A program made the position numbers and the translations under genes. A stretch of DNA of 56,436 nt from Ramlibacter sp. GTDB lineage: Bacteria > Pseudomonadota > Gammaproteobacteria > Burkholderiales > Burkholderiaceae_C. Where the stretch lies: positions 1 through 56,436 of the forward strand of contig JACDFR010000023.1 in assembly GCA_013815685.1 (NCBI GenBank), given 5' to 3'. Below, in pieces: positions 27,185-39,621 of this stretch (positions within the stretch are counted from its first letter, which is position 1; each line of letters starts with the position of its first letter). The notes under the pieces were generated by a model that did no database searches, was not told the origin of the DNA, and was given only the letters and a program-made list of their open reading frames with translations.

Positions 27185-28926
27185 GCGGCGAGCCGCTCCT
27201 TGATGAAGCCCAGCACGTCCCCTGCCGGCACCCTGGTGGCCGCCGCGTCCCTGCGATGCTGGTACTCCAGTTGTCCTTCCTTGAGGCCACGGTCGGAAAT
27301 CACCACCCGGTGCGGCACGCCGATCAGTTCCCAGTCGGCGAACATGGCACCGGGCCGCTCGCCCCGGTCGTCGAGCAGCACATCGACGCCGGCGGCTTGC
27401 AGATCGTCGTGCAGCTTGTGAGCCGCCGCCTTCACTTCAGCACTGCGATCCATCCCGATGGGACACAAGACCACCGCAAATGGCGCGATGGCGTCCGGCC
27501 AGATGATGCCGCGCTCGTCGTGGTTCTGCTCGATGGCGGCCGCGGGCAGGCGGGTGATCCCGATGCCGTAGCAGCCCATCTGAACCAGCTGGGGTTTGCC
27601 GGTTTCATCCAGGAAGGTCGCATTCATCGGCGCGCTGTATTTGGTGCCCAGGACGAAGATGTGCCCGATCTCGATGCCCCGCTCGATCGCCAGCGTGCCC
27701 TTCCCATCGGGTGAGGGATCGCCATCGACGACGTTGCGCAGGTCGGCGACGGCCACTGGTTCAGGCAGGTCGCGGCCCCAGTTCACGCCGGTGAAGTGAA
27801 AGCCCTCCTCGTTCGCGCCGCAGATCCAGTCGGCCATGGCCGCGACTTCGCGGTCGGCGACGACATTGACCGGCTTTTTCAGCCCGATCGGGCCCAGGTA
27901 ACCCGGCTTGGTGCCGAAATGATCGACGATCTCGGCCACCGTGGCGAATCGAAAACCCGTCTTCAGGCCCGGCAACTTGCCGACCTTGATCTCGTTCATG
28001 TCATGGTCGCCGCGCACCAGCAGCAGCCAGAGCTGGGTCTTGGCCACCCCACCCCGCCCGTCAAGCTGGTCCGTCGCGAGAACCAGCGACTTCACCGTGC
28101 TCGACAGCGGGACTTCAAGCAATGCCGCCACTTCGCAGCAGGTGCTCCGATCCGGAGTCGGCCTCCTGGTCAAGGGGCGCAGGCCCTGCTTGCGCGGCGA
28201 TTGCGGCGCCAGGGATTCGGCCTTCTCCATGTTGGCCGCGTAATCGCTGGCGGGGCAATACACGATCGCGTCTTCCCCGGTCGCGGCAATCACCTGGAAC
28301 TCTTCGCTCAGGTCGCCGCCGATGGCGCCGCTGTCGGCAGCCACCGCGCGGTAGCGCAGGCCAAAGCGGTCGAATATCCTGCGGTACGCCTGACGCATGA
28401 TTGCGTAGCTGGCGGTGGCGCCGGCGAGGTCGCGGTCGAAGCTGTAGGCATCCTTCATGATGAATTCGCGGCTTCGCATGACGCCGAAGCGCGGCCTGCG
28501 CTCGTCGCGGAATTTGGTCTGGATGTGATAGAGGTTCCGCGGCAACTGCTTGTAGCTGCGCAGCTCCTGCCTCGCGATATCCGTCACCACCTCTTCGCTG
28601 GTCGGCTGCACGACGAAGTCGCGGTCGTGCCGGTCCTTGAGCCGCAGGAGCTCCGGCCCGTACGCCTGGAAGCGGCCGCTCTCCTGCCACAGTTCGGCCG
28701 GCTGCACCACCGGCATCAGCAGCTCCACCGCTCCGGCGCGATTCATCTCCTCGCGCACAATCGCTTCCACCTTGCGGACAACCCGCAAGCCCATGGGCAT
28801 GTAGTTGTAGATCCCGGCGCCGAGCTTCTTGATCAGGCCGGCCCGCATCATCAGCTGGTGACTTATCACTTCCGCGTCGGCGGGCGCTTCCTTCTGGGTG
28901 GATATGAGGAACTGGGAGGCTTTCAT
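27181..28926 (-). CDS. proS: Prolyl-tRNA synthetase
   Basis: 581 residues, the bacterial class II type with the editing insertion between motifs 2 and 3. Charges tRNA-Pro. TSEEVVTD and [20 protein letters not shown] cover the active site; the inserted YbaK-like domain (about 230-395) hydrolyses mischarged Ala-tRNA(Pro). The anticodon-binding domain is C-terminal ([20 protein letters not shown]). It is divergent from rppH across 89 bp. A cognate tRNA-Pro(CGG) gene lies at 34187 in this window. Confidence 0.98.
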   Translation of the reverse strand: MKASQFLISTQKEAPADAEVISHQLMMRAGLIKKLGAGIYNYMPMGLRVVRKVEAIVREEMNRAGAVELLMPVVQPAELWQESGRFQAYGPELLRLKDRHDRDFVVQPTSEEVVTDIARQELRSYKQLPRNLYHIQTKFRDERRPRFGVMRSREFIMKDAYSFDRDLAGATASYAIMRQAYRRIFDRFGLRYRAVAADSGAIGGDLSEEFQVIAATGEDAIVYCPASDYAANMEKAESLAPQSPRKQGLRPLTRRPTPDRSTCCEVAALLEVPLSSTVKSLVLATDQLDGRGGVAKTQLWLLLVRGDHDMNEIKVGKLPGLKTGFRFATVAEIVDHFGTKPGYLGPIGLKKPVNVVADREVAAMADWICGANEEGFHFTGVNWGRDLPEPVAVADLRNVVDGDPSPDGKGTLAIERGIEIGHIFVLGTKYSAPMNATFLDETGKPQLVQMGCYGIGITRLPAAAIEQNHDERGIIWPDAIAPFAVVLCPIGMDRSAEVKAAAHKLHDDLQAAGVDVLLDDRGERPGAMFADWELIGVPHRVVISDRGLKEGQLEYQHRRDAAATRVPAGDVLGFIKERLAA

Positions 28927-28956
28927 CAGGTGGATGCGGCGTTTGCCACCGAGCCT

Positions 28957-28985
28957 TTGCCTGTGCGCGTGGCGCCGTGCATAAT
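28957..28985 (+). promoter_or_regulatory. Sigma-70-type promoter for rppH
   Basis: -35 TTGCCT (28957-28962) and -10 CATAAT (28980-28985) are separated by 17 bp. The predicted start near 28992 gives a leader of about 24 nt before the rppH ATG at 29016. Confidence 0.5.
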
Positions 28986-29015
28986 GAACTCAGTTTAAAA
29001 ATTTGGGGTTTGATT

Positions 29016-29660
29016 ATGCTTGACCGGGACGGCTTTCGGCCCAACGTCGGCATCATCCTGCTCAACCAGAAGAACCAGGTGTTCTGGGGCAAGCGCATAC
29101 GCACCCACAGCTGGCAGTTCCCCCAGGGGGGCATCGACCGGGGAGAGACCCCCGAGCAGGCGATGTACCGCGAACTGCACGAAGAAGTGGGCCTCAAGCC
29201 CGAGCATGTGCGCATCCTCGCCCGTACCCGCGACTGGTTGCGCTATGAGGTGCCGGACCGGTACATCCGCCGGGATGCGCGCGGCCACTACAAGGGCCAG
29301 AAACAGATCTGGTACCTGCTGCAGCTCATGGGCCAGGACTGGAACCTGAACCTGCGTGCCACCAACCATCCGGAATTCGACGCGTGGCGCTGGAACGACT
29401 ACTGGGTGCCGCTCGACGTGGTGGTCGAATTCAAGCGCGGCGTCTATGAAATGGCCCTGACCGAACTGGCCAGGTTCCTGCCCCGCCACGACCATCGCAA
29501 CCGCTACCTGCGCAGTGGCATGCGCGGGCGCGACCACGACAGCCCCGATGGCATGGAGCCCGCAGTGGGTGCAGGATTCGAGCTGCCCCCGGGCGGCACG
29601 TTCGAACCCGATCCTCAATCCGGCTCGGCCCCGCCTCAGGAAGACAAATATGCGCGCTGA
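29016..29660 (+). CDS. rppH: RNA pyrophosphohydrolase
   Basis: 214 residues from ATG 29016. A Nudix hydrolase that converts 5'-triphosphate mRNA ends to monophosphates, starting RNase E-dependent decay; rne itself is at the left end of the window. The N-terminal [17 protein letters not shown] and [18 protein letters not shown] with the Nudix box (38-60, RELHEEVGL) are diagnostic. It is longer than E. coli RppH (176) because of an acidic, Pro-rich C-terminal tail (about 165-214). An earlier Met in the frame has no ribosome binding site. The end overlaps the next gene by 11 bases. Confidence 0.96.
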   Translation: MLDRDGFRPNVGIILLNQKNQVFWGKRIRTHSWQFPQGGIDRGETPEQAMYRELHEEVGLKPEHVRILARTRDWLRYEVPDRYIRRDARGHYKGQKQIWYLLQLMGQDWNLNLRATNHPEFDAWRWNDYWVPLDVVVEFKRGVYEMALTELARFLPRHDHRNRYLRSGMRGRDHDSPDGMEPAVGAGFELPPGGTFEPDPQSGSAPPQEDKYAR

Positions 29661-30155
29661 ATCGATCGCCCTTGCCCTGGCCCTGGCGGCCTGTGCAGCC
29701 CAGGCCCAATCCACGCCGGGCGGTCCCGACTGGACGGAGGCGCAAGTCCCGCCACCGCCCACGCTCCAGCTAGATGGCCTGATCCCGCTGGACATGCCCG
29801 GCTCCAACTTGCGTTTCGGCGTGGCGCCGGGCTCCGTCAACGTAGGCGCCGATGGCATCGTGCGCTACGTGGTGGTGGCAAGCAGTACGACCGGCACGGT
29901 CAACGCCATGTATGAAGGCATTCGCTGCGGGACCGGCGAATACAAGGTGTACGCTCGCCACAATCCGGACAGCGGGTGGACGCCCGCCCGCGACACGCCC
30001 TGGCGATCGCTGCACGAGCAGCCGATGTCGCGCCACAGCCTGCTGATCGCGCGGACAGGCGCCTGCGTGGGGCACGGCGCCAACGGGTCCGCGGCCCGGA
30101 TCGTCAACGATCTTCGCTCGCCGGTCGACAGCCGTTTCAGCAACGAGACGCGCCG

Positions 30156-30159
<4 letters not shown>
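29650..30159 (+). CDS. CNP1-like exported protein
   Basis: 169 residues from ATG 29650, inside the end of rppH. A signal peptide is visible (hydrophobic 5-18, cleavage after AQA near residue 19). The mature part, with [19 protein letters not shown] and [31 protein letters not shown], fits the CNP1-like family of betaproteobacterial periplasmic proteins, of unknown function. Two conserved Cys (in IRCGTG and GACVGHG) could form a disulfide. It converges with proB, overlapping it by four bases. Confidence 0.82.
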
Positions 30160-32675
<2,516 letters not shown>

Positions 32676-32690
32676 TTCAACTGCTCCTGC

Positions 32691-33002
32691 TTAGCCTGCA
32701 ATCGCGCCGATTTGCAGTTCGGTGAACTGCTGGCGATGGCCCTGGCGCTTTTGATAGTGCTTGCGCCGGCGCATCTTGAAGATGCGAACCTTGTCGTGCT
32801 TGCCGTGAGCCACCACGGTGGCAACCACAGTTGCGCCGGACACCAGGGGTGAACCGATCTTGATCTCGCTGCCGTTTCCAACAGCCAGAACCTGGTCGAT
32901 CACGACTTCCTGGCCTACGTCCGCAGCAATCTGTTCTACTTTAATTTTTTCGCCGGAAGCAACGCGATACTGCTTGCCACCGGTTTTTATGACCGCGTAC
33001 AT
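32691..33002 (-). CDS. rplU: 50S ribosomal protein L21
   Basis: 103 residues, with [20 protein letters not shown] and the C-terminal [19 protein letters not shown] typical of L21. It binds 23S rRNA in the early 50S subunit. It has an AAGAGG ribosome binding site. Upstream are a strong promoter and a palindromic stem just before the ribosome binding site (listed separately). Confidence 0.99.
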   Translation of the reverse strand: MYAVIKTGGKQYRVASGEKIKVEQIAADVGQEVVIDQVLAVGNGSEIKIGSPLVSGATVVATVVAHGKHDKVRIFKMRRRKHYQKRQGHRQQFTELQIGAIAG

Positions 33003-33018
33003 GTTGACCTCTTAATTC

Positions 33019-33034
33019 GAGACGCTAGCGTCTC
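33019..33034 (-). promoter_or_regulatory. Palindromic stem in the rplU leader
   Basis: GAGACGCTAGCGTCTC is a perfect 16-bp palindrome in the predicted 5' leader, ending 6-7 bases before the AAGAGG ribosome binding site of rplU. In RNA it would form a 6-bp stem with a CTAG-type tetraloop. Ribosomal-protein leaders often carry autoregulatory stems, but no known L21 leader class is recognised. Confidence 0.4.
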
Positions 33035-33075
33035 CTAAAAGAAAGCTCCCCGGACGGATTTCCGCAGAGCCCAAA

Positions 33076-33104
33076 ACTATAGCATAGTTTGCGGTTACTC
33101 ACAA
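33076..33104 (-). promoter_or_regulatory. Sigma-70-type promoter for rplU-rpmA
   Basis: Read on the minus strand: -35 TTGTGA (33104-33099), 17-bp spacer, -10 TATAGT (33081-33076). This gives a leader of about 67 nt before the rplU ATG. The strong match suits a ribosomal-protein operon. Confidence 0.7.
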
Positions 33105-33144
33105 TGCTCGCCGGGTCGCCGGTCGGCGGGAAGCGCCTGCTTTC

Positions 33145-33150
33145 TATAAT
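33145..33150 (+). promoter_or_regulatory. Consensus -10 box for ispB
   Basis: TATAAT lies 24 bases before the TTG start of ispB. The -35 region at 17 bp (around 33122) is GC-rich and poor, so the element is only half convincing. It is divergent from the rplU promoter. Confidence 0.4.
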
Positions 33151-33174
33151 CGAAACAATTCCTCCGGGCGCACC

Positions 33175-34158
33175 TTGACCGCTTCCTCATCCAGTACCGC
33201 CTCCGTGCTCGCACTCGTCGCCGACGACATGCGCGAGGTCGACGCCGTGATTGCCCACCGGCTCGATTCGAGCGTTCCGCTGGTCGGCCAGGTTTCGCGT
33301 TACATCATCTCAGCCGGGGGCAAGCGGCTGCGGCCGGCGCTTTTGCTGCTGATGTGCGGTGCGCTCGATTACCGCGGCGCCCAGCGTTTCAATCTGGCTG
33401 CCGTCGTGGAATTCATCCACACCGCGACGCTGTTGCATGACGATGTGGTGGACGAATCCACACTGCGCCGCGGCCGTGCGACAGCGAATGAAAGTTTTGG
33501 CAATCCCGCCAGCGTTCTGGTGGGCGACTTCCTGTACTCCCGCGCTTTCCAGATGATGCTGGACACCGGGCAGATGCGTGTCATGGAGATCCTGGCCGAT
33601 GCCACTAACGTGATTGCCGAGGGCGAGGTGCTCCAGTTGATGAACATGCACGATGCTTCGCTCGACGAGGCGTCCTACCTGCGCGTGATCCGCTCGAAGA
33701 CCGCGAAGCTGTTCGAGGCCAGCGCCCGGCTCGGCGCCGTGCTTGCCCATGCGCCGCCCGAACTGGAGCAAGCCTGCGCCCAGTTCGGCCAGGCGCTGGG
33801 CACCGCATTCCAGGTCATCGACGATGTACTGGACTACGACGGCGATGCGGGCGAGATGGGCAAGAACCTCGGTGATGACCTGCGCGAGGGCAAAGCCACG
33901 TTGCCGCTGATTGCCGCCATGCAGCGAGGCACCCCGCAGCAGTGTCAGATCATTCGCAACGCGGTCGAGACCGGAGGCGTGGACGAGTTGGACCGGATCG
34001 TGGCGATCGTCAAGGAAACGGGGGCTCTGCAGGTGACAAGGGACGCCGCGGCCGGGGAGGCCCGGCGCGCAGTCGATGCGGCAAGTCAACTTCCGCACAA
34101 TGGCTACAGCCAGGGTTTGCTACAATTGGCCGCTCAACTGCTGGTGCGCCGCAACTGA
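33175..34158 (+). CDS. ispB: Octaprenyl diphosphate synthase (polyprenyl synthase)
   Basis: 327 residues from a TTG at 33175, the only start that keeps the usual N-terminus. Makes the long isoprenoid side chain of ubiquinone from FPP and IPP. The first Asp-rich motif is LLHDDVVDE (Asp89, Asp90, Asp93) and the second is FQVIDDVLDYDGD; GGKRLRPAL is the IPP-binding region. Chain length cannot be fixed from sequence alone; octaprenyl is usual in this family. It is followed by the tRNA-Pro gene after 28 bp. Confidence 0.94.
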   Translation: MTASSSSTASVLALVADDMREVDAVIAHRLDSSVPLVGQVSRYIISAGGKRLRPALLLLMCGALDYRGAQRFNLAAVVEFIHTATLLHDDVVDESTLRRGRATANESFGNPASVLVGDFLYSRAFQMMLDTGQMRVMEILADATNVIAEGEVLQLMNMHDASLDEASYLRVIRSKTAKLFEASARLGAVLAHAPPELEQACAQFGQALGTAFQVIDDVLDYDGDAGEMGKNLGDDLREGKATLPLIAAMQRGTPQQCQIIRNAVETGGVDELDRIVAIVKETGALQVTRDAAAGEARRAVDAASQLPHNGYSQGLLQLAAQLLVRRN

Positions 34159-34186
34159 CAATCAGGACTGCGGCACACATCGAGCA

Positions 34187-34263
34187 CGGGGTGTAGCTTA
34201 GCCTGGTAGAGCGCTACGTTCGGGACGTAGAGGCCGGAGGTTCGAATCCTCTCACCCCGACCA
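34187..34263 (+). tRNA. tRNA-Pro (anticodon CGG)
   Basis: 77 nt including an encoded CCA end. Acceptor stem CGGGGTG/CACCCCG, D-loop with AGCCTGGTAGAGC, anticodon stem CTACG/CGTAG around TTCGGGA (anticodon CGG), T-arm GGAGGTTCGAATCCTC. Closely like E. coli proK. No integrase or direct repeat marks it as an integration site. Confidence 0.98.
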
Positions 34264-34405
34264 GTATTTTCCCTCGTGACTTCGTACCAACTGCGGCGCG
34301 ACGTTACGACTGGGATGATTTACAGCAGCTGAACAATAAGCGATGATCGGTGGACCCTCTTTACAAAGAAGCGGGAGTCCGTTTCCACCGAGTACAAATT
34401 CGCCC

Positions 34406-36142
34406 ATGGCCGCCGTCGATCCCGCTGTTGTAGAAGCTCCATCCATGGCTTTGCCGGGGCTCGCGCGCGCCTTGATTTCAGCAGGCAAGCTCGGTCAGAA
34501 ACTGGCGGAGGATATTTCTCGCAAGGCCCACGCTAACCGCACCAGCTTCATCGCCGAACTCACCGGTTCCGGGGCGGTTTCGGCGTCCGACCTTGCGCAC
34601 ACGATGTCGAGCGCGTTCGGTGCGCCGCTGCTCGACCTGGAAGCCATCGACATCCAGCGTCTGCCCAAGAGCCTGCTCGACCCGAAAATCTGCCAGGCGT
34701 TCCGCGTGGTTGTGCTGAGCAAGCGCAACAACCGTCTGATCGTCGCCACAGCCGATCCATCCGATCAGCAAGCCGGAGAAAAGATCAAGTTCGCAACGCA
34801 GATGGGCGTGGACTGGATCATCGCCGAGTACGACAAGCTCACCAAGATGGTTGAGGCTGGAAGCGCCAGCGCGTCCGATGCGATGGACAGCATCATCGGC
34901 GACGATTTCGAGTTCGACGAATCCACGATGGAAGCGTCCGCTGCGGACGACAACGACGCCCCCACGTCGGAAGTCGAAGATGCGCCGGTCGTCAAATTTC
35001 TGCACAAGATGCTGCTGGATGCCTTCGGCATGCGGGCTTCGGACCTGCATTTCGAGCCCTACGAAAACACCTATCGCGTGCGGTTTCGGGTAGACGGCGA
35101 GCTACGCGAAATCGCCTCGCCTCCGGTCGCGATCAAGGACAAGCTGGCGTCGCGTATCAAGGTGATTTCGCGCATGGACATCTCGGAAAAGCGCGTGCCG
35201 CAAGACGGCAAGATGAAGCTCAAGATCGGCCCCGACCGGGTAATCGATTTTCGGGTATCCACCCTGCCCACGCTATTTGGCGAAAAGATCGTGATCCGTA
35301 TCCTGGATCCGAGCAGCGCCCGGCTCGGCGTGGACGCGCTGGGTTATGAGCCCGAGGAGAAGCAGCGACTGCTCGACGCCGTGAGCAGGCCCTACGGGAT
35401 GGTGCTGGTGACCGGCCCCACGGGCTCGGGAAAGACGGTATCGCTCTACACCTGCCTGAACATATTGAACAAGCCCGGCGTGAACATCTCCACGGCCGAA
35501 GACCCCTCGGAAATCAACATGCCGGGCATCAACCAGGTCAACGTCAACGACAAGGCGGGGCTGACCTTCGCCGCGGCGCTCAAGTCGTTCCTGCGCCAGG
35601 ACCCCGATGTGATCATGGTGGGTGAAATCCGCGACCTGGAAACCGCAGACATCGCGATCAAGGCCGCGCAGACAGGCCACCTGGTGCTCTCCACGCTGCA
35701 CACCAACGACGCGCCTACCACCCTCACCCGCATGCGCAACATGGGCATCGCGCCCTTCAATATCGCCTCCAGCGTCATCCTGATCACCGCGCAGCGCCTG
35801 GCTCGGCGTTTGTGCCCGAACTGCAAGGCACCGGCCGACATCCCCCACGAAACGCTTCTCGATGCGGGTTACAAGGAAGAGGACGTGGACGGGTCCTGGA
35901 CGCCTTTCCGGCCAGTCGGCTGTACGGCGTGCAACAACGGCTACAAGGGCCGGGTCGGCATCTATCAGGTGATGCCCATCACCGAGGACATCCAGCGCAT
36001 CATCCTGGCCGACGGCAGCGCATTGGAAATCGCCAAGCAGGCCGAGGCCGACGGCGTCAGGAGCCTGCGCCAGTCCGGCTTGCACAAGGTCAGGCTGGGA
36101 GTGACCTCGCTGGAAGAGGTCCTGGGCTGCACCAATTTATAA
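34406..36142 (+). CDS. pilB: Type IV pilus assembly ATPase PilB
   Basis: 578 residues from ATG 34406, the usual PilB length; an earlier in-frame ATG (34343) would add 21 residues that do not look conserved. The N-terminal MshEN-type domain (about 10-150) precedes the secretion ATPase domain with Walker A GPTGSGKT at 337-344, the Asp-box region and Walker B DVIMVGEIRD. A zinc site is formed by CPNC and CTAC (about 470-520). It powers pilus extension at the inner membrane. pilC and pilD follow directly; pilA and pilT are not in the window. Confidence 0.97.
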   Translation: MAAVDPAVVEAPSMALPGLARALISAGKLGQKLAEDISRKAHANRTSFIAELTGSGAVSASDLAHTMSSAFGAPLLDLEAIDIQRLPKSLLDPKICQAFRVVVLSKRNNRLIVATADPSDQQAGEKIKFATQMGVDWIIAEYDKLTKMVEAGSASASDAMDSIIGDDFEFDESTMEASAADDNDAPTSEVEDAPVVKFLHKMLLDAFGMRASDLHFEPYENTYRVRFRVDGELREIASPPVAIKDKLASRIKVISRMDISEKRVPQDGKMKLKIGPDRVIDFRVSTLPTLFGEKIVIRILDPSSARLGVDALGYEPEEKQRLLDAVSRPYGMVLVTGPTGSGKTVSLYTCLNILNKPGVNISTAEDPSEINMPGINQVNVNDKAGLTFAAALKSFLRQDPDVIMVGEIRDLETADIAIKAAQTGHLVLSTLHTNDAPTTLTRMRNMGIAPFNIASSVILITAQRLARRLCPNCKAPADIPHETLLDAGYKEEDVDGSWTPFRPVGCTACNNGYKGRVGIYQVMPITEDIQRIILADGSALEIAKQAEADGVRSLRQSGLHKVRLGVTSLEEVLGCTNL

Positions 36143-36161
36143 GTTCTAGAGGAGTACGCGC

Positions 36162-37376
36162 ATGGCCACGGCTGCAATCAAAGTCACGGAATTTGTCTTC
36201 GAATGGGAGGGGCGCGACCGCAACGGCAAACAGGTACGCGGCGAAACGCGCGCCGCCGGCGAAAACCAGGTCCAGGCGGCACTGCGACGGCAGGGGGTCT
36301 CGCCGACCAAGGTCAAGAAGCGCCGCATGCGCTCCGGCGCCAAGATCAGGCCCAAGGACATCGCCATCTTCACGCGCCAGCTTGCCACCATGATGAAAGC
36401 GGGCGTGCCGCTGCTGCAGGCTTTCGACATCGTGGGGCGCGGCAACGCCAATGCGAGCGTGACCAAACTGCTCAACGACGTGCGCAGCGACGTGGAAACC
36501 GGCACGTCGCTGTCGGCGGCGTTCCGCAAGTACCCTCTGTACTTCGACAGCCTTTACTGCAACCTGGTCGAGGCCGGCGAGGCGGCCGGTATCCTGGAAG
36601 CGCTGCTGGACCGGCTGGCGATCTACATGGAGAAGACCGAAGCGATCAAGTCGAAGATCAAGTCGGCACTGATGTATCCCATCTCGGTGGTCATTGTCGC
36701 GTTCGTCGTGACCGCCGTGATCATGATCTTCGTGATTCCCGCCTTCAAGGAAGTCTTCAGCTCCTTCGGCGCGGACCTGCCGGCGCCCACGCTGTTCGTT
36801 ATCGCGTTGAGCGAAATCTTCGTCAAGTACTGGTGGCTGATCTTCGGCAGCATCGGGGGCGGGTTCTACTTTTTCATGCAGGCGTGGAAGCGCAGCGAAA
36901 AGGTCCAGATGTTCATGGACCGGCTGATGCTCAAGGTGCCCGTCTTCGGCCAGCTCGTGTACAAGTCCGTCATCGCCCGCTGGACGCGCACCCTGTCGAC
37001 CATGTTTGCCGCCGGCGTGCCTCTCGTCGAAGCTCTCGACTCCGTGGGCGGGGCCTCCGGCAACTCGCTATACGCAATGGCTACCGAGAAAATTCAAACC
37101 GAGGTCTCTACGGGCACGAGCCTCACAATGGCCATGACGAACGCCAACGTGTTCCCCACCATGGTGCTGCAGATGTGCGCCATCGGCGAGGAGTCGGGCG
37201 CCCTGGACCACATGCTGGGCAAGGCGGCCGACTTCTACGAAGCGGAAGTCGACGACATGGTCGCCGGCTTGTCCAGCCTGATGGAGCCCATCATCATCGT
37301 GTTCCTCGGGGGCCTGATCGGGGGTATCGTGATCTCGATGTACCTTCCCATCTTCAAGCTGGGCCAAGTCGTCTGA
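36162..37376 (+). CDS. pilC: Type IV pilus inner-membrane platform protein PilC
   Basis: 404 residues. Two homologous GspF domains (about 70-190 and 270-395), each with the FTRQLATMMKAGVPLLQAF or WTRTLSTMFAAGVPLVEAL motif, and three membrane segments (about 170-195, 217-245, 375-400). It couples the ATPase to pilin insertion. It starts 19 bp after pilB behind AGAGGAG; its TGA overlaps the pilD ATG by one base. Confidence 0.97.
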   Translation: MATAAIKVTEFVFEWEGRDRNGKQVRGETRAAGENQVQAALRRQGVSPTKVKKRRMRSGAKIRPKDIAIFTRQLATMMKAGVPLLQAFDIVGRGNANASVTKLLNDVRSDVETGTSLSAAFRKYPLYFDSLYCNLVEAGEAAGILEALLDRLAIYMEKTEAIKSKIKSALMYPISVVIVAFVVTAVIMIFVIPAFKEVFSSFGADLPAPTLFVIALSEIFVKYWWLIFGSIGGGFYFFMQAWKRSEKVQMFMDRLMLKVPVFGQLVYKSVIARWTRTLSTMFAAGVPLVEALDSVGGASGNSLYAMATEKIQTEVSTGTSLTMAMTNANVFPTMVLQMCAIGEESGALDHMLGKAADFYEAEVDDMVAGLSSLMEPIIIVFLGGLIGGIVISMYLPIFKLGQVV

Positions 37377-38221
37377 TGCAGCTGTTGTCGCCGTTGATGG
37401 AGGCGATCCTGGCCGGCGTTCTCGGGCTGCTCGCAGGCAGCTTTCTCAACGTCGTGATCTACCGGCTGCCCCAGATGCTCGAGCGCCAGTGGGCCGCCGA
37501 GTGCGCCGAGCACGCGGGTGCCGAGCCGGCGCAGGGCGAAGCCTTCAACCTGATGCGGCCGCGTTCGCGTTGCCGCCAATGCGGCCACGTGATCCGCTGG
37601 TACGAAAACGTCCCCGTTCTGAGCTACCTGGCCCTGCGCGGCAAATGCTCCGCCTGCGGCACGTCCATCGGCGCGCGCTACCCGCTGGTGGAGCTTGCAA
37701 CGGGTGCGCTGTTCTTCTTCTGTATCCAGCGCTGGGGCGCGACGCCCGAGGGAGCGGCCTGGTGCGTCTTTTCTGCGGCGCTCGTCACGCTGGCGCTGAT
37801 CGACTGGGACACCACGCTCCTGCCCGACGACATCACCCTGCCCCTGCTGTGGGCCGGGCTGATCGTTTCCGCGCTGCGCTGGACGGAGCTTCCTCTCACG
37901 CACGCGTTATGGGGGGCCATCGCCGGCTACCTGTCGCTCTGGTCGATTTACAAGGCCTTCAAGCTCCTTACGGGCAAGGAAGGCATGGGCTACGGCGACT
38001 TCAAGCTGTTCGCCGCGCTGGGCGCGTGGTTCGGATGGCAGGCCCTGGTACCCATGATCCTGATGGCCTCGGTGATCGGCGCCGTCGTCGGCATCGCCCT
38101 CAAGTTCTCCAGTGGCTTGCGCGAAGGCGGCTATGTGCCTTTCGGGCCTTTCCTCGCGGGGGCCGGCCTGACTGCCATGTTCTTCGGGCCCGCCTCTATC
38201 CTGCGGGCCGTCGGCCTCTAG
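37376..38221 (+). CDS. pilD: Prepilin peptidase / N-methyltransferase PilD
   Basis: 281 residues. The N-terminal cytoplasmic domain has two zinc-binding CxxC pairs (CRQCGH and CSACGT) associated with methylation. The aspartyl protease acids are in LIDWDTTLLPDD and GYGDFKL (the GxGD motif). Seven or eight membrane segments. It cleaves and methylates type IV prepilins and related pseudopilins. The ATG shares its A with the pilC stop (TGATG), so translation is coupled; coaE starts one base after its stop. Confidence 0.97.
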   Translation: MQLLSPLMEAILAGVLGLLAGSFLNVVIYRLPQMLERQWAAECAEHAGAEPAQGEAFNLMRPRSRCRQCGHVIRWYENVPVLSYLALRGKCSACGTSIGARYPLVELATGALFFFCIQRWGATPEGAAWCVFSAALVTLALIDWDTTLLPDDITLPLLWAGLIVSALRWTELPLTHALWGAIAGYLSLWSIYKAFKLLTGKEGMGYGDFKLFAALGAWFGWQALVPMILMASVIGAVVGIALKFSSGLREGGYVPFGPFLAGAGLTAMFFGPASILRAVGL

Positions 38222-38222
38222 C

Positions 38223-38828
38223 ATGCCAGCGCGTCGGGTCGGCCTGACAGGGGGCATCGGCAGCGGCAAGACCACCGTCGTGCAGATGCTTGAGCAATTC
38301 GGCGCGGCCGTGATCGATGCCGACGCCATCTCGCGCGGCACTACCGCGGCCGGCGGCACAGCCATCGGCGCGATCGCCGCGCGGTTCGGGGCCGGCTTCA
38401 TTACGCCCGAAGGGGCGCTGGATCGCACCCGGATGCGCGCCCAGGCCTATGCCGACCCGCAGGCACGCAAACACCTGGAAGACATCATCCATCCGCTGGT
38501 GGGCCGGGAAGCCGCACGCCAGGCCGAGGCAGCCCTCGCGGCGGGGGCGGCCTGCATCGTCTTCGATATTCCCCTGCTGGTGGAATCAGGCCGCTGGCGC
38601 GCACAGGTCGACCGCGTGCTGGTCGTGGACTGTTCCGCGCAGACCCAGGTGGACCGGGTTGTGGCTCGCAGCGGCCTGCAACCCTCAGAGGTCCTGGCCA
38701 TCATGGCGGCGCAGGCCAGCCGCGCCCAGAGACTGGCCGCCGCGGATATCGTCATTTGCAATGAAGGCCTGACCTTGGGGCAGCTGCGTGACAAGGTGGT
38801 ACAGGTGGCGCGCCGCTTAGGGCTATGA
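38223..38828 (+). CDS. coaE: Dephospho-CoA kinase
   Basis: 201 residues, with P-loop TGGIGSGKTT (Gly10-Thr17) and the family's DADAISR and FDIPLLVESG. Phosphorylates dephospho-CoA in the last step of coenzyme A synthesis. The pilD-coaE-zapD-yacG order is a classical proteobacterial arrangement. The start lies two bases after the pilD TAG. Confidence 0.97.
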   Translation: MPARRVGLTGGIGSGKTTVVQMLEQFGAAVIDADAISRGTTAAGGTAIGAIAARFGAGFITPEGALDRTRMRAQAYADPQARKHLEDIIHPLVGREAARQAEAALAAGAACIVFDIPLLVESGRWRAQVDRVLVVDCSAQTQVDRVVARSGLQPSEVLAIMAAQASRAQRLAAADIVICNEGLTLGQLRDKVVQVARRLGL

Positions 38829-38858
38829 TTGGGCGCTTTGCGCAACAGCCCACCCAGC

Positions 38859-39614
38859 GTGATCCTGTACGAATACCCTTTCAACGAACGCATTCGCACC
38901 TACCTGCGCCTGGAGCACCTGTTCCGCCGCCTCGGTGAACTGGTTCCGCGCTCCCATCCCATCGACCACCACTACGCACTCGCGACGATCTTCGAGGTGA
39001 TGGACGTGGGGGCCCGCGCCGACCTGAAATCCGACGTGATGAAGGACCTGGAAAAGCAGAAACAGGCGCTCAACAGCTACCGCGGCAATCCCGCCATCGC
39101 CGAAGGTGTGCTGGACGATATCGTCGGCAAACTGGACCGCTACTTCACCACGCTCAACAACTTGCCCGGCAAGGCCGGCCAGTCGTTGACGGAAAACGAT
39201 TGGCTCATGAGCATCCGCAGCCGCGTCGGCATACCCGGCGGGACCTGCGAGTTCGATCTCCCCGGCTACTATGCCTGGCAACACCGCAGTGCCGCATCGC
39301 GCCAGGCCGATCTCGAGCGTTGGGCATCGACGCTCGCCCCCTTGGCCGAGTCGATCCATATGCTGCTCAAACTCTTGCGCGACTCCGGCACGCCGCAGAA
39401 GGTCATCGCCAGCCACGGGCAGCTCCAGCAGGCGCTGCCCCAGGGCCGCACTTTCCAGCTGCTGCGCTTGCGCCTGGACCCCGCGCTGGGCCTGGTCCCC
39501 GAAATCAGCGGCAATCGTCTGATGGTCTCGGTGCGGCTGATGCGCCAGGAAGCGCCCGACCGCCTCCAGGCAAGCAACGACAGCGCGCAGTTCGAGCTGA
39601 CCCTCTGTTCCTGA
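38859..39614 (+). CDS. zapD: Cell division protein ZapD
   Basis: 251 residues from GTG 38859, giving [22 protein letters not shown], the conserved ZapD N-terminus; a TTG at 38829 would add ten residues that relatives lack. The all-helical N-terminal part and C-terminal beta domain match the family (E. coli 247). ZapD crosslinks FtsZ filaments at midcell. It sits between coaE and yacG as usual. Confidence 0.95.
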   Translation: MILYEYPFNERIRTYLRLEHLFRRLGELVPRSHPIDHHYALATIFEVMDVGARADLKSDVMKDLEKQKQALNSYRGNPAIAEGVLDDIVGKLDRYFTTLNNLPGKAGQSLTENDWLMSIRSRVGIPGGTCEFDLPGYYAWQHRSAASRQADLERWASTLAPLAESIHMLLKLLRDSGTPQKVIASHGQLQQALPQGRTFQLLRLRLDPALGLVPEISGNRLMVSVRLMRQEAPDRLQASNDSAQFELTLCS

Positions 39615-39621
39615 GGTTTCG

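Noticed and set aside
29121..29136. CCCCCAGGGGGGC as a third copy of the palindromic repeat
   Set aside because: It encodes the conserved FPQGGID of the RppH Nudix motif and lacks the flanking blocks at the right spacing.
34187..34263. tRNA-Pro as an integration site of a genomic island
   Set aside because: The tRNA is followed directly by conserved pil genes; no integrase, direct repeat of its 3' end or composition change was found.
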